A stretch of DNA of 64,000 bases from Fusarium oxysporum f. sp. lycopersici 4287 (lineage: Eukaryota; Ascomycota; Sordariomycetes; Hypocreales; Nectriaceae), in contig NC_030997.1 of the NCBI RefSeq assembly GCF_000149955.1, positions 620,001-684,000 on the forward strand. The letters are read 5' to 3'. Made by a program: the position numbers and the translations under genes. This document shows, in pieces, positions 47,017-58,206 of the stretch (its first letter is position 1; each line of letters opens with the position of its first letter). The notes under the pieces are model-generated. The model did no database searches, was not told where the DNA came from, and saw only the letters and a program-made list of their open reading frames with translations.

Positions 47017-47354
47017 ATTGCGAAGAGCTGTGATCTTGGTAGCTAGATTGGGTTATGAGCGAAGGTTATCAGCGCTGCCTGCTTTGCTGGAGATGATTTT
47101 GTCACTGCTGTGATGCTCTATCCGAGACAGCCGTAGGGGCTAAGTTCTGACGGCGGGGCCAGTGAATAACCCTTGTCAGTGAGAGAGATAGGCACCAGCT
47201 CACTGAGTTTTAGCGCACAGCTACGCGCAGCTTTTATAGCTCTGACTTGCAGTCCTTTCTTGACTCGGACAAAGCGGTCCAAAGAATCACAGTTCAATTA
47301 GTATCTCGCTTCTGATTCGCAAATTTCGTTGCTAACGCTTACTCCATGTGAATC
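47017..47354. promoter_or_regulatory. Divergent promoter, DMATS / epoxide hydrolase
   Basis: 338 bp. It contains CGG-N6-CGG (47266-47268 and 47275-47277), a possible Zn2Cys6 site, and a TTTTATAG near 47232. Regulation is not proven. Confidence 0.45.
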
Positions 47355-48393
47355 ATGGACAATGTCGACAAGCGATTCACCACCAGCGATGGTGACACCT
47401 ATGCCTACGACTACATCCCGGCCAAGGACAACAAAGAAACGTTTCTCTTCATTCACGGTTGCCCTTCTTCGCGCTACGACTGGCGATACCAATTTGAGGA
47501 CCTCTCAGAGGCAGGTTACGGGGTTATTGCCCCAGATTGTCTCGGCTATGGCGATTCTGACAAATGCGCCGACCTTGAAGCTTACAATTTGAAGCGTCTC
47601 AGTGGGCACTTCATAGAATTGCTAGATCAGGAGAAGATTAGCAAGGTCATTGGCGTCTCGCATGACTGGGGATCTATGGTCATGTCTCGAGTTGTTGTTT
47701 GGCATCCTGAGAGATTTTCCAAGCTGGTGTTCATGTCTGCGGGCTATACAGCGCCTGGAGTGTTCTTTGACATTGATGGACTGAATGTCTGGAGTCAGAA
47801 GGAGCTTGGGTATATGCAATTGGGTTACTGGTACTTCTTCAACTCATATGATGCCGAGCGAGTCATCCTTGACCATGTATTTGCTTAACCCAGTATTCTG
47901 TCAAGCAAATTCGACTGACTACTTACAGTTGGAGTCATTCTTCCACCTCGCATACGCCGACGACAACGCCCTCTGGATAACAGGCCTTGCGGCCATTAAT
48001 GGAACGCGAGAATGGCTGACCTCCGACAAGACATGTCCCCTCCCTCCATTTCTCACAGAAAGGGACAAGACCCGCTGGCTTGAGATAAACAGACGAAAGG
48101 GCACCATCAAAGGTCTACTCAACTACTACCGTTGTCTCATGCGTGGAATACAGGCGGAGGATGAGGATCCACTGACAGATGAGCAACGCACACTCAAAGT
48201 TCCAGTTCTCGGCATCTGCGGCGGTGGAGATATGGTGACACGGGCGGATCAAATTGGGAGGGGTATCACACCATATGCAAGCAAGGGCTACAAAGAAGTG
48301 GTTCTCGAAGGAGCGGGACACTGGATCATGCTTGAGAGACGTGCCGAAGTTACAAATGTCTTGGTGGAATTTGTCCGTGAGGATTCATCATGA
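47355..48393 (+). CDS. Epoxide hydrolase-type alpha/beta hydrolase
   Basis: Exons 47355-47876 and 47929-48393 give 328 aa. LFIHGCPSSRYDWRYQ contains the HGxP oxyanion motif. GVSHDWGSMVMSRVV has Asp as nucleophile in the Sm-x-Nu-x-Sm elbow, the hallmark of epoxide hydrolases and haloalkane dehalogenases rather than esterases. The cap region includes two Tyr (GYWYFFNSY), and the catalytic His is in GAGHWIMLERRAEV. A likely role in the cluster is opening an epoxide made by the P450 or peroxygenase, giving a diol. No signal peptide. Confidence 0.92.
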
Positions 48394-48955
48394 ACTGCTG
48401 GGTTACAATACTGGTTATCACGGCATCATGTAGATAGTTAGGGGAGGACCAAGCGGGAATTTACAAAAGTACCAATTTATCTTGGAAACTTGGCTTGCAT
48501 GATCCTACATCAAGATCACAAGTTTGAGGGATTAGATTACAATATGCATATGCGTCGCTGCATTCATCCTCTTCTGATGTTCTCTGCCAAGATTTTTATT
48601 CTGCTGCCTTGTCATCTGCGGGGTGAAGGATCAACGTCCATGTTCTATCTATGCGGGGTGTCAACGTTGTAAGCGGGGATATCCTGTGGGGAAGTGAAAT
48701 CAGGACCATGAAACATGCCATTGGAGGGGTTAATTAGAAAGGACTAGGGAAGAGGAGATGATCTGTTAGACTTTCAATGTGTTGATGCATGCTCAAGAGT
48801 CGGTCTACTGAGACATTTGGTTCTGGCCTATCGTGTTTGGGCGTATGTTGCGATCGGATTTGACATTCCTGTCACTCATTGCTCTATCGGGACATGACTG
48901 AGACTAATTTCTTACAGTTTGCTCTACATACATGCCGAGATCTATCTATGCCATT
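48394..48955. other. Intergenic between convergent hydrolase and P450 genes
   Basis: 562 bp, 3' flanks of both genes. Nothing recognised. Confidence 0.5.
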
Positions 48956-50705
48956 TCAAGCATGGTTCCTCTTCTTGAGCGTAATAAGAAATCGTCCGCA
49001 TGGCTCGTCAATTGTAACCTTGCGAACATTCTCCGGTCTCTCGTCCAATCTCTCAAAGTCATAATCCATAAGCAGATGCGTCAGCGTAAGCTTAAGCAAG
49101 TTGCTTGTGAAGAACCTTCCAGGGCAAGCTCCCCTTCCAAGCCCAAAATTCAAGAAATCCGGTGAGATGTCCGTCATCCTAGGATGCTCAGGATCTTCCA
49201 TTGATCGACGAGGATTAAACCCGCCAGGGTATGTCCTCTCATCTCTCTGATAGGCCTTGATAGGTGCAGCAAGGATGGCACCCTGCGGCACATGGATGCC
49301 GTTGGAGAAAGTGAAGCCGCCCTGTTTACCCACGGCTCGCTCAATGCCCGTCTCACCGATTGGGTTGTAACGAATGCTCTCTCGGATGAGTGAGTCCATT
49401 AACGGCAGCCTTTGGAAGAATTCATGTGAAAATGCATCGCCTTTGGCCATTTCCTGGCTTATCTCGGCACGCAAGTCGCTGATCATGGCTTCGTAGTCGC
49501 CTGCGGGGAGTGAGATGAGGTCATATACCAAATTGGTCATTGTGACGAGGTTAGTGTACGATTGGACAAAATTTAGAACCATCATTCTGGCGACGATGAC
49601 CATTGGTTCGTACTCTGATGGGCCGTTGGGGTCCTTTTTGGCGGCCAGGATGATGGCGCTCAACATATCATTCTGGAAATATCAGCCGCTGTCAAGAATA
49701 TAGATCTTAGACCTTACAGGCAGATCCGGTTCAATGTCCTTTTCTTCGGCCGCATCAATGATAGCCATGCGCTCCTTCAGCACGGGCGTAGCGTGCTTGG
49801 CAGCTGTCTCAATGCATCGCATCAACGGGCGGCACATGTAAGGCAGCAGAAGCCTGTATAATGTCAGCATCCTATCACTGCAATCGACAAGAAACCATTG
49901 TCTTGGGGCTGCTTACGGGCGAAGAAATGGTGGGATAAATCGGGCGTACAGCGCTGACGCAAAGAATGTGGCGGCGTATTCAGCTGTAGCATCTCTGTAC
50001 TCTTTGTTGTCACACAAAGGCTGACCTGAGATAATACGGTTGGCAGATCTGCTGAGAATAGCACTTGCTGTATCCCACATATTTATCTGCACAACACCAT
50101 TGGAGTCAAGCTTTGAGGCGACATTGTCATCCAGAGCAGCCTTCATCTCCTCATTGACCATGGGCATTTTGTCTGCGACCTTCTGGTAGAGCTCTTTGTG
50201 AACAACATTTCTGTAGACGGGGTGAATGACGATATGAGGACCAAGGGTAGTGTAGTCAGGTACAAGGGCTTGGAGAGTATATCTCTTGAGAGAAATGTCA
50301 TTCTCAGGTTGTTTGACATATTCATTCAGCAGCTGCTTTGGCACCATGAGCATGAAGCCCGTGCTGCAGTGGAGGATTGGAACGAGCTGAATACCTCCAT
50401 GGCCAGCTTCAAGAATCTAATCTTATAAGCTTTGGACCCCAAAGGGCAAACAGTGTAGCCTACCTTGCGATGAGTCTCCTTGAAATATTCTTGAGACTTA
50501 AGAGCAACTTCATATGATGCCTTCATGAATATACCGACACTTTCGTATCACCAGCCCAGTTGAACTTCTGGTAATCCTTGGAGAGTGCCGCTTGAAAAGC
50601 AGGTTGCATGAGGTGTAGCAGCCATGCTGCAGTGGTGCCAATGATTGTGTAAACAACAACCCGAGGCAGAAACGCCTGGACGGTAGTAGCAAGATCAACA
50701 GCCAT
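48956..50705 (-). CDS. Cytochrome P450 with one apparent 1-base deletion in exon 1
   Basis: Exons 50705-50464, 50416-49917, 49853-49718 and 49672-48956. The N-terminus is a membrane anchor (VVVYTIIGTTAAWLLHLM). The body reads ILEAGHGGIQLVPILH, RESIRYNP (ExxR of helix K) and FLNFGLGRGACPGRFF (heme Cys), ending in CGRFLITLKKRNHA. Exons 2-4 are clean (451 codons), but exon 1 has 242 nt where 243 are needed. The frame breaks near 50528-50535 between FNWAGDTKVSVY and FMKASYEVALKSQEYF. The type resembles fungal P450s in indole or terpenoid pathways. It is divergent from the UbiA gene and presumably oxidises the prenylated scaffold. If the deletion is real the enzyme is lost. Confidence 0.9.
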
Positions 50706-51414
50706 TGTGACAAAGCCTGAGATTGGAAAGAATGATGAATTGTCCCAAAAGTGGAGGCTAAAGCTGCTTGTAAAGGTCTCACTAAGATGAGGGATGAGGT
50801 CAAGGGTAAAAGAATGTTGACTGGAACAAAGACCACAATACCTTGTTAATCCCCGCCCCACCTCGAGGATGTAACCGTCACTTTTTAGGATCCAACCCAA
50901 AGAATTTGGGGAGCCAATTACTTGTGTGAGAATGCTGCCGCCTGATGACGATCGATTTTGTTCTGTATGCAAGAGTCCTATCTAGGGTCGGATCGACTTC
51001 TTGGAAATATCTCGTCATGATTCAGAGTCTGCTTCAGGACTTCGCTTACATGACGAGGGCGGACAACCTTGCTCGGAGATATCCTTGTCGCAGGGCGTGG
51101 GAGGCTTGGGATGCATCAGTTACATGCTTTTGGCGGGACTTACTGATGGCTCTTGATCAATGATGGAACAGCTTGGCGAGAGGAGTTAGGTCGGAGTGGC
51201 CGTGGATCACTGGTAGACTTGCTATTTGATGCCGAAGCCGACAGGCGTCAGTGAAAGCGGGAGGAATTGTCGGTGATTGTCCGCGTGAAAGCATGACAGC
51301 CCATCCTAAGTTGTAATTCTCTTCTCGCCCTTATGACGTTTATTTGCCTAGTACCTTTCCTTTGACAACCTTTCCATCTGCTGATCACACTCTCGGCTTG
51401 GTTCAACATCAAAC
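50706..51414. promoter_or_regulatory. Divergent promoter, P450 / UbiA-type enzyme
   Basis: 709 bp. It contains CGG-N5-CCG at 51192-51202 (CGGAGTGGCCG), plus other single CGG sites. No long reading frame makes sense in it. Confidence 0.4.
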
Positions 51415-52415
51415 ATGTCCAGGACGAATACCTTCTACAGCCTCGGTGTAATGCCTGCATTGATGGGACTGGGCCATCTGGCTCCAGCCATAGGTGCTAT
51501 ACAGACTGCAACCGGCTCGTATCACTTTCCTGTGAGGCTACTTGGACTCATTGGTACCATATCAGCTGTTGTTGACTGCAAGTCATACTCTTAACTCTAT
51601 TCAATTCCATCCGAAGAATATGCTACTGACAATCCCCTCTGTAGCCATGGACACATACAAAGATCTCTCACCATCAAACCGACCTGCCAAGTGGATATGG
51701 AATCTTTGGGTATACGGTCTCTGGGCCATTGTCCTGGCCTGTACTGCAACGTTAGACCTTCACACAATATACGACATATATCGTGTCCTACCTCTTGGTC
51801 TGGCTTGGGGAATCCCTTGCGTCCCATTGTACTCAATCTCCAAGGGGTGGATTCTAAGCAAGCCCAAAACTCTGGTAAGCTCAACACTCATTCTATGCAC
51901 ATGACATATCCTTACACTTTTAGCTCTTTGAAGCAAAGTCTTTGGTAGTCGCATTCTGTATGGCAAGTGTTTGTGCCGAAGCCAGCATGGCTTATTGCTG
52001 TCGACAAAAGGAGTACCAATGTGCGAGCAGAGATTTACGAGCAAGAAGCTTTTATCTCGCCGTCTTATACCAATTCTTCCGTGAGACATCATGCGACATC
52101 AGAGATATTCCGGAGGATACCAAGGAAGGTCTCAAAACATTGCCGGTCAAGCTTGGCAAACAGAACACAGTATTACTCTTGGCTACGGTAGGCGTTTTAG
52201 CCGAATCACTACTCACTCACGGTATCGACATAACAACGTCAGGAATTAACGTGAAAGCGCCATTGATTGCCCGTGCATTCTTACGAGTTGGTCTGACAAT
52301 GACGTCGTATTGGCAAGTCTTGAGGTTCCCCAGGCAGAACTCATGGGCTTGGGGGTCTATGTCACTTCTGGGACTGGCTCCGGTGCTTTTTGCACAAGCT
52401 GCTCTTCGTGACTGA
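51415..52415 (+). CDS. UbiA-superfamily membrane prenyltransferase or terpene cyclase
   Basis: Exons 51415-51577, 51645-51874 and 51924-52415 give 294 aa. The first intron must use a GC donor (GCAAGT...GTAG). Only that splice keeps the frame and builds the first Asp-rich motif, DSMDTYKD (D-x2-D-x3-D), followed by NRPAKW. The second motif is DIRDIPED, followed by TKEGLKTLPVKLGKQ, as in UbiA proteins. Hydrophobic segments (LWAIVLACTATLDL, VLLLATVGVLAESLL, SLLGLAPVLFAQAAL) fit a multi-helix bundle with both motifs on the same face. Members join prenyl diphosphates to acceptors. Some fungal ones (FmaTC of fumagillin) cyclise farnesyl diphosphate. With no PKS or aromatic-acid maker nearby, cyclase activity is a fair hypothesis. 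Confidence 0.88.
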
Positions 52416-52711
52416 CTGAACAACATCGAGGGGACGATTCTGGAAATCTCGAAAATTTATTAAGCCTGCATATGAAGATCGTGATGCGAACAACCGGGGA
52501 GTTTTGGAGATGCCCTTAGATATAGATAGCGATTGAATAGAGTGCAATCTGACAACGTCTCAATATCTCACAGTTTTCATCGAAGAAAGTGTCATGCTAT
52601 ATCAAGATCCTTTCATCGGACAAACAAAGTCGCTACCTCATCTAATCCGAAAGTTGAGTCTAAACTATTCAAGCTATCACAGCCCCTCCCAGCTGAAGAT
52701 AAAGATCACTG

Positions 52712-54377
52712 TCAAAGTTTAGGCGCTCTGCCAGCATGGCTGAGCTGCTCAAGGTAATCCATCAAGTCTGTCCACATCTCTTGCGGCAACGAGTTGGAAA
52801 ACCAAGTGTTCCCTTCATAGTCCTTACCAACCACTACAAACACGCTCGATATGGCGGAGACAGTATTGTGTCCGGGATCAGAAGCTTGATAATACACAGG
52901 ATGTCCCCTCTTCCCCCTTCTAGACTCAGGGCGTACCTCCTGTTCTATCGCGGGACTGAAGTCCAGCTTCTCAGCAAGGTCACCCTTGGTCCAATTTGAC
53001 ATGAACTGGGCAGCCATGTTGGTGCTTCCAAAGACGACGGGCATACTGTTCGTCTTCATAGACTCCACTGAGAGCGCCGTTGAGGCTTTCAGCTGTTCCT
53101 CTGTGGTCTGTGCTTGTATGGCCTCTCGTACTTGGAGAGCAAGTTTCCCCAGTGGTAGGTCCAAGATTTCGTTGGCGCGACAGAACACAAAGGCATTGGT
53201 AGGAGAGTTCTGCACGTATGCCTTGTCTGGCAAGAACACCGATCGGGCTCGACTTCGAGGGTCAACAGCCATGATAGTTGCCAGCTCCCGATTCGTGCCC
53301 CGACCTTGATACTTGGCTAGCATGAGACAAGAGAGAGCGGCGAAGATATCACCCTCGCTGATGAAAGGCTTGTCATTTATGGCTTCCTCTTCTAGGTGGC
53401 TCCTAGCTTGCTGCATCATCCTTCTAATTGTATCTTTCGGGATGCACAGAGTCCGCGACCGAATGTTGCCGGATCTCCACGATTCATACAAGCTCCGTAA
53501 GCCCCAGACTTTGAAACGCCAGCCATCAAGGATCTTATCTGCAAGAACATGGGGCTCCTTGCGTGGCGATTTGAGCATATCGTCAAACACATCTTTCCGG
53601 TATCCTGGCATTGGGATAACAGCTTCTGGCTTCCCGGCCAAGACCTGACTCCAAGCCTCGAATATGGCAGACAACCCCATCAGGTCAGTTGTTACATGGG
53701 AAAATGTCAAGTTGACAAGAGTGCCGTCAGTGAAGGTTTGCACATGGAGACAGAATTGAGGGATGTCAGAGTGAACAAAATCGTCCATGTTGCGGGGCGT
53801 CTCGGGGCGGAGTCCAAGAGCACAGAATTCTTTCGGTCCAGTATAAGTAGAGATACTCCCGGTTGGCTTGGGTAGTCTGGAAGCCAGCGGATGTTCTGAC
53901 ATTGGGGTTTCAAACTCTTCTTTGGTGAAATAAACTGCTGGCCGGTCGTTTGTAAATTCTCGTGGAACATGTATTTCGAGTCCGCCATCTGGCTGTATGC
54001 GGGTCAATATCGAGAAACTTCGTGGAGCCGTGAGAGCATACCCTTTGCCGAAACCTTCCACCTAATCTCCGCCATCCCTCCATTTCAAAGAGCTTGGACA
54101 GAGCGTCGCTCAGTTTATGGGGGTTCAATACGTCTTCAAACTGCAAAGTCCATACCAATACGATTCCCCGCGCCGCTGCAGTATCGTCGAACAAGTGCAC
54201 CGGAATGATGTCATCTGACTCAACAGTGTCCGGGAGAGGATGTCGCTCTTCCTTCTTGGAGAAAGGTAGGTAATTGAGCAAAGCCGACATTGCCGTTGAG
54301 AATACAAACTTTGCAAATTGGTGCAATGACTGCCATGATACGGGGGAAATTTGTTGATCTGTACGAGTTGCCGCCAT
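52712..54377 (-). CDS. BAHD-like acyltransferase (trichothecene 3-O-acetyltransferase family) with one surplus base
   Basis: ATG at 54377 (MAATRTDQQISPVSW). The span is one base too long for a multiple of three. Frame 1 covers LFDDTAAARGIVLVWTLQFEDVLNPHKLSDALSKLFEMEGWRRLGGRF, and frame 2 takes over at GKGYALTAPRSFSILTRIQP (near 54045-54053, at a TTT run). The catalytic HxxxD is FSHVTTDLMG. The DFGWG position appears as DFSPA. About 554 aa if corrected. The family acylates hydroxyl groups of secondary metabolites with acyl-CoA in the cytosol. Here it would esterify an alcohol made by the P450, hydrolase or SDR. It shares a divergent promoter with the glycosyltransferase. Confidence 0.87.
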
Positions 54378-54746
54378 GATAACAAGCGAGATGCCAAGCT
54401 GGATGGCAAGGTAGCATGCAAAGGATTACATTCCCTGCTCTTCCTCTGTGGTGCGGGGTTTTGGATGCCCCTCCTCTACCCTAGCAAGGCAGCAGTTTAA
54501 GGATTGGCTAATCTTTTCAAAGGATAGAGCTCCAAGGCAAGGTAGTTTGAATGGCTGACGAGCTGGAGGAGCTGGTGGAATTGGTTAAGCGAAGTTCACC
54601 TAGTTCAATGTACAACATGAGTTGACGCGGAGGCAAGCAGACACCTGCCTTGGTTTTCTGTGCAGAGAAATGTGAGGCAATTCACTGTCTTTTTAAGTAA
54701 CCTGTGAATAGTGTCAGAAATAATTGCAGTGAACATAGGGTTCGCC
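54378..54746. promoter_or_regulatory. Divergent promoter, acyltransferase / UDP-glycosyltransferase
   Basis: 369 bp between the two start codons. No clear palindromic site recognised. Confidence 0.4.
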
Positions 54747-56429
54747 ATGTTTGCCCGGCTCCTCTTATTTACAACCTTGCTCGCTGTGTCTCTGGCTTAC
54801 TTCCTATCCCGCGAGACCTCGACAGAACATGCGCCATATGTCCAAGGAAGAAACAAAACCGTGCTTTTCCTCACAAACAGCGAGCATGGTCTATCCAATG
54901 TGCACCTTGCAACTGCATCGGCGATACTAGAGAATTACCCAGATGTAGAAGTTTATTTTGCTTCATTTTCGTCTATTGAGCAAAAGTTGGAACGAGTTTC
55001 CTCATTCGCCAAGATCAAATCTCCTCATGCGAGAGCCATCGTTTTCCACGGTCTCACCGGTCTGACATTTGTGCAGGCAATCGCCAAAGAAGGTCGAAGC
55101 TTCATCTCCCCTCCAGGATGGAGAGGTATCGCTACTTTGGCAGAGCACATACAGCTTTGGATATCGCCATGGACATTTGAAGATCATGTATACTTGTACA
55201 AAGAGCTTGGTAGCATTATCGATGAGGTCGACCCAGCAGTTATCGTGCTCGACAGTTGGTTCCGGCCAGCTATAGATGCCACGCGAAAGAGGAATAGGCA
55301 GCATGCCTTCATCACGCCGAATACTCTTGTAGATCATTTCTTAGGTATACAGCCGCTCTGGACCAGGTTATGGAAATACCCTGCGTAAGTCGCTTGCGTC
55401 AACTGAGATTGGCTGATCCTAATAGCAATAGCCCATCGTCAGGCTTTCTCTCGCCGATTCCTCTGGTGAAAATCCCAGAAAATGTATACATGAATATTCG
55501 TTATATCTACAGCGCAATGTTTACGCCAGATGCTTCAAAAAAGAAAGCTCGACTTCAAGAGATTGGTCTAGGAGAACCTATGAACTTGTTCGGAATGAAT
55601 CGGCTAGGTGTTCCATGGATTACCCAAAACACACAAGGCGCCATGATCTCAGTTGAAGTTATTCCGCCAAATGTCACCTGTGCTGGGCCAATCATCCTAT
55701 CAGGGCCGCCAGCTCATCAACAAGATCCTCAAACTGCAACTTGGCTCAAGAAAGCCCCTACAGTTCTCATTAATCTCGGTAGTAATCTTGCTGTAGGTCA
55801 TGAAGAATACAATAATTTCACAGGTAGCTGATGTTTGGCAGTATGACCAAAGTCGTGCTGAAGTCATGGCGATCGCCATAGCGGCGTTACTATCCTCTAC
55901 TAATTACCAGGTCTTGTGGAAATTTAATAAGCTGGGGGACTTCTCTGATGATTTCTTGGTGCACTTGAAGCCCTACCTCGACAACGAGCGACTAAAAATG
56001 CCAAGTTGGCTTGTAGCAGACCCGTCGTCACTTCTCGATACTGGGAACATTGTTACTTCAGTGCATCATGGCGGTTCAAACTGCTATCACGAAGCCCTCG
56101 CGTAAGTAAATGCTCAAGACTACTCGGCAGACAACCTCTGACCATCGCAAAGAGCCGGTGTTACGCAAGTTATACTTCCTCTATGGGCCGATCTTTATAA
56201 CTACGCTGCTCTAGCTGAGACAAGTGGCATTGGGGTTTGGGGTTGTAAGGATTCAACGCCCAACTGGATGAGTGAGTGTTTGTTGGATGCTTTCATGGAA
56301 GGAATAGATGGTTGTGGTGAGAGTCTCTTACAGCGACGAGCAAAATGGCTGGGTGATAGGATTAAAGCAGGGAAGAAGGGGCGTGATGTAGCAGCTGATG
56401 AGATTGCCAAACTGGCATACGTGAAATGA
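54747..56429 (+). CDS. UDP-glycosyltransferase (GT1-like), membrane-anchored
   Basis: Exons 54747-55384, 55432-55792, 55824-56101 and 56153-56429 give 517 aa. The N-terminus MFARLLLFTTLLAVSLAYFL is a signal anchor. TVLFLTNSEHGLSNVHLATA starts the acceptor-binding domain. The donor domain has LINLGSN and the PSPG-like region [38 protein letters not shown] (His, Glu and Asp in place). The second intron would be only 31 nt (GTAGGT...TTTCACAG) but restores the frame exactly. Otherwise a 1-base insertion must be assumed there. A role in glycosylating the cluster product, for storage, resistance or final form, is inferred from position. Confidence 0.88.
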
Positions 56430-56900
56430 TCAGAGGGGTCTCAGTAGAGCTTCTGCAAGGCAAACAAATCCAAGAATGCTAGGTTCTGGTTCATTTTATG
56501 CTGCTAAGCAGAATCCACTCGATAAAGCATTTTTTATCAATGTGTTTGTCCCTGTCTTGCTGTTCCGTGATCATAGAGCTGAGTATCTCGTGATGGAGCC
56601 AAGTACCATCTGATTACATAGAATGCAAGCGCCTCAATCAGCACGCTACCTGTAAAGTGGTCCGTTTGCTTCACTAATGCCCCTGTAAGCGATACGCCTG
56701 CTATACGCTTGCCGCTAGTTAATAATACGCCTCTAATACGCAATACGCCAACCAAGAACAGCGTATTCTTTCGACAGGATTAGACGCAGAAATAGAAGTT
56801 ACCGCAGTAATAAAAGAGATAAAAAGCGTTAAATATGTGTCTCTCTCCCTGATTCTAGAAGAAGAGTTACTTCCAACCCCAAATAGTATTGTTTTGCAGA
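56430..56900. other. Intergenic with ATACGC repeats
   Basis: 471 bp upstream of the peroxygenase gene. See the repeat at 56692-56748. No gene. Confidence 0.5.
56692..56748. repeat. Five copies of ATACGC in 57 bp
   Basis: ATACGC at 56692, 56703, 56725, 56736 and 56743, irregularly spaced. It may be a decayed microsatellite or a regulatory repeat upstream of the peroxygenase. Confidence 0.5.
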
Positions 56901-57782
56901 ATGAGAGCTTTTCTTTTTTCCTCAGCATTCTTCGCAATCGTGGCATCTGCCATGCCAGATCCAAAGGGTCATGAGTTCCGCGCCGCAGGACCCTACGACA
57001 GTAAGCCTTTCATATTAGACTGGAAAACTGACCAAAATGTTAACATTGTGTCTCACTACAGGTCGATCACCATGCCCAGGCCTCAACGCTCTCGCCAACC
57101 ACGGTTACCTTCCACGCGATGGTGCAAACATCAATTACGACATGATCAATCATGCAGCCCAAGCCGCTTATCATTTCGAAGATGGCTTCTACATCGATGC
57201 CGTCAACATGGTGTTTCAGCTTGATATCTCCACCACAAGCCGACCCAACGAAACGTTCCATCTCCGAGACCTGGCTCAACATGACCAGATCGAGGTCGAT
57301 GGCTCTCTCACTCGAAACGACATCTTCTTCGGCGATGATTTGCACTTCGATGCTACTGTCTTTGATCCCGTCGCACGCGATCTTGGGCTGGATAAGATTA
57401 GCCGTAAAGATAAATTTGTCACAATCGAAACAGCGGCCAAAGCAACGAAAAATCGACTCGACCTTGCCAAACGTGTCAATCCGGAGTTTAATGACTCTGT
57501 ACATCAACACAAGACGGAATATGGCACTACTGCACTCTATCTTCTGACATTGTGGGATGAGCACCAAAAGGCAGCACCAAAGCATTGGGTTAAAGCATTA
57601 CTTGGTAAGACCGCTCTCTCAATTTTGAGGCTTAATTCTGTAGTGATATGGGCTAACTAGTTGCAGGCGAGGACAGGATTGCTTATAGAGAGGGATATAA
57701 TAAAGGGAAATCGGTCAAGACGAATAAGCAAGTCGGTGCTATGACTCAAGCTGTTCGAGCGGTCGTTGGGTGGAAACCTTAG
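56901..57782 (+). CDS. Secreted heme-thiolate peroxidase/peroxygenase (short type)
   Basis: Exons 56901-57000, 57062-57604 and 57667-57782 give 252 aa. Signal peptide MRAFLFSSAFFAIVASAMP. RSPCPGLNALANHGYLPRDG carries the proximal Cys, and EVDGSLTRNDIFFGDD the distal Glu. The size fits the short unspecific-peroxygenase group. With H2O2 such enzymes hydroxylate or epoxidise terpenes, aromatics and alkanes, and some halogenate. It sits inside the cluster beside the epoxide hydrolase, P450 and glycosyltransferase, but as a secreted protein it might act on exported product or be unrelated. A longer relative is at the left window edge. Confidence 0.92.
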
Positions 57783-58206
57783 TTGAAGATCTATTTACAG
57801 ACTTAGGGGAAGACAGATAAAATTTGAATGCTATAATTATCTGTGAGATAAGTTCTCAAAATACACTTTACTACGGGACTGTTAATTATACTTTGTATAA
57901 GAGTTAATCGTGCCAAATAATTCTACCACGTTAGAAGGAGACCCAATACCCCTCCTCGTCATTGCAGAATGACAACCATGAAAGGACTACTATGCCACCT
58001 TGCCTTGAAATGGACAACACGCATCGATGGACGACACAATATGCACCGCGACAAGAACTTATCGCTATTAATTCTCTTTCAAAAGTTCGGATTCAATGAC
58101 GTAGCGTGACGTCTTCAGTACGTGCTCATGACGCCCGTATCTCTGACGATATTACCACTCGACTCCCGTTCCCATGAACCAGATCAAACCTCATTGCAAC
58201 ACCACC
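57783..58206. other. Intergenic
   Basis: 424 bp. A CGTGACGTC-type string near 58106-58114 resembles a CRE/ATF site (TGACGTC) upstream of the SDR. Confidence 0.45.
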
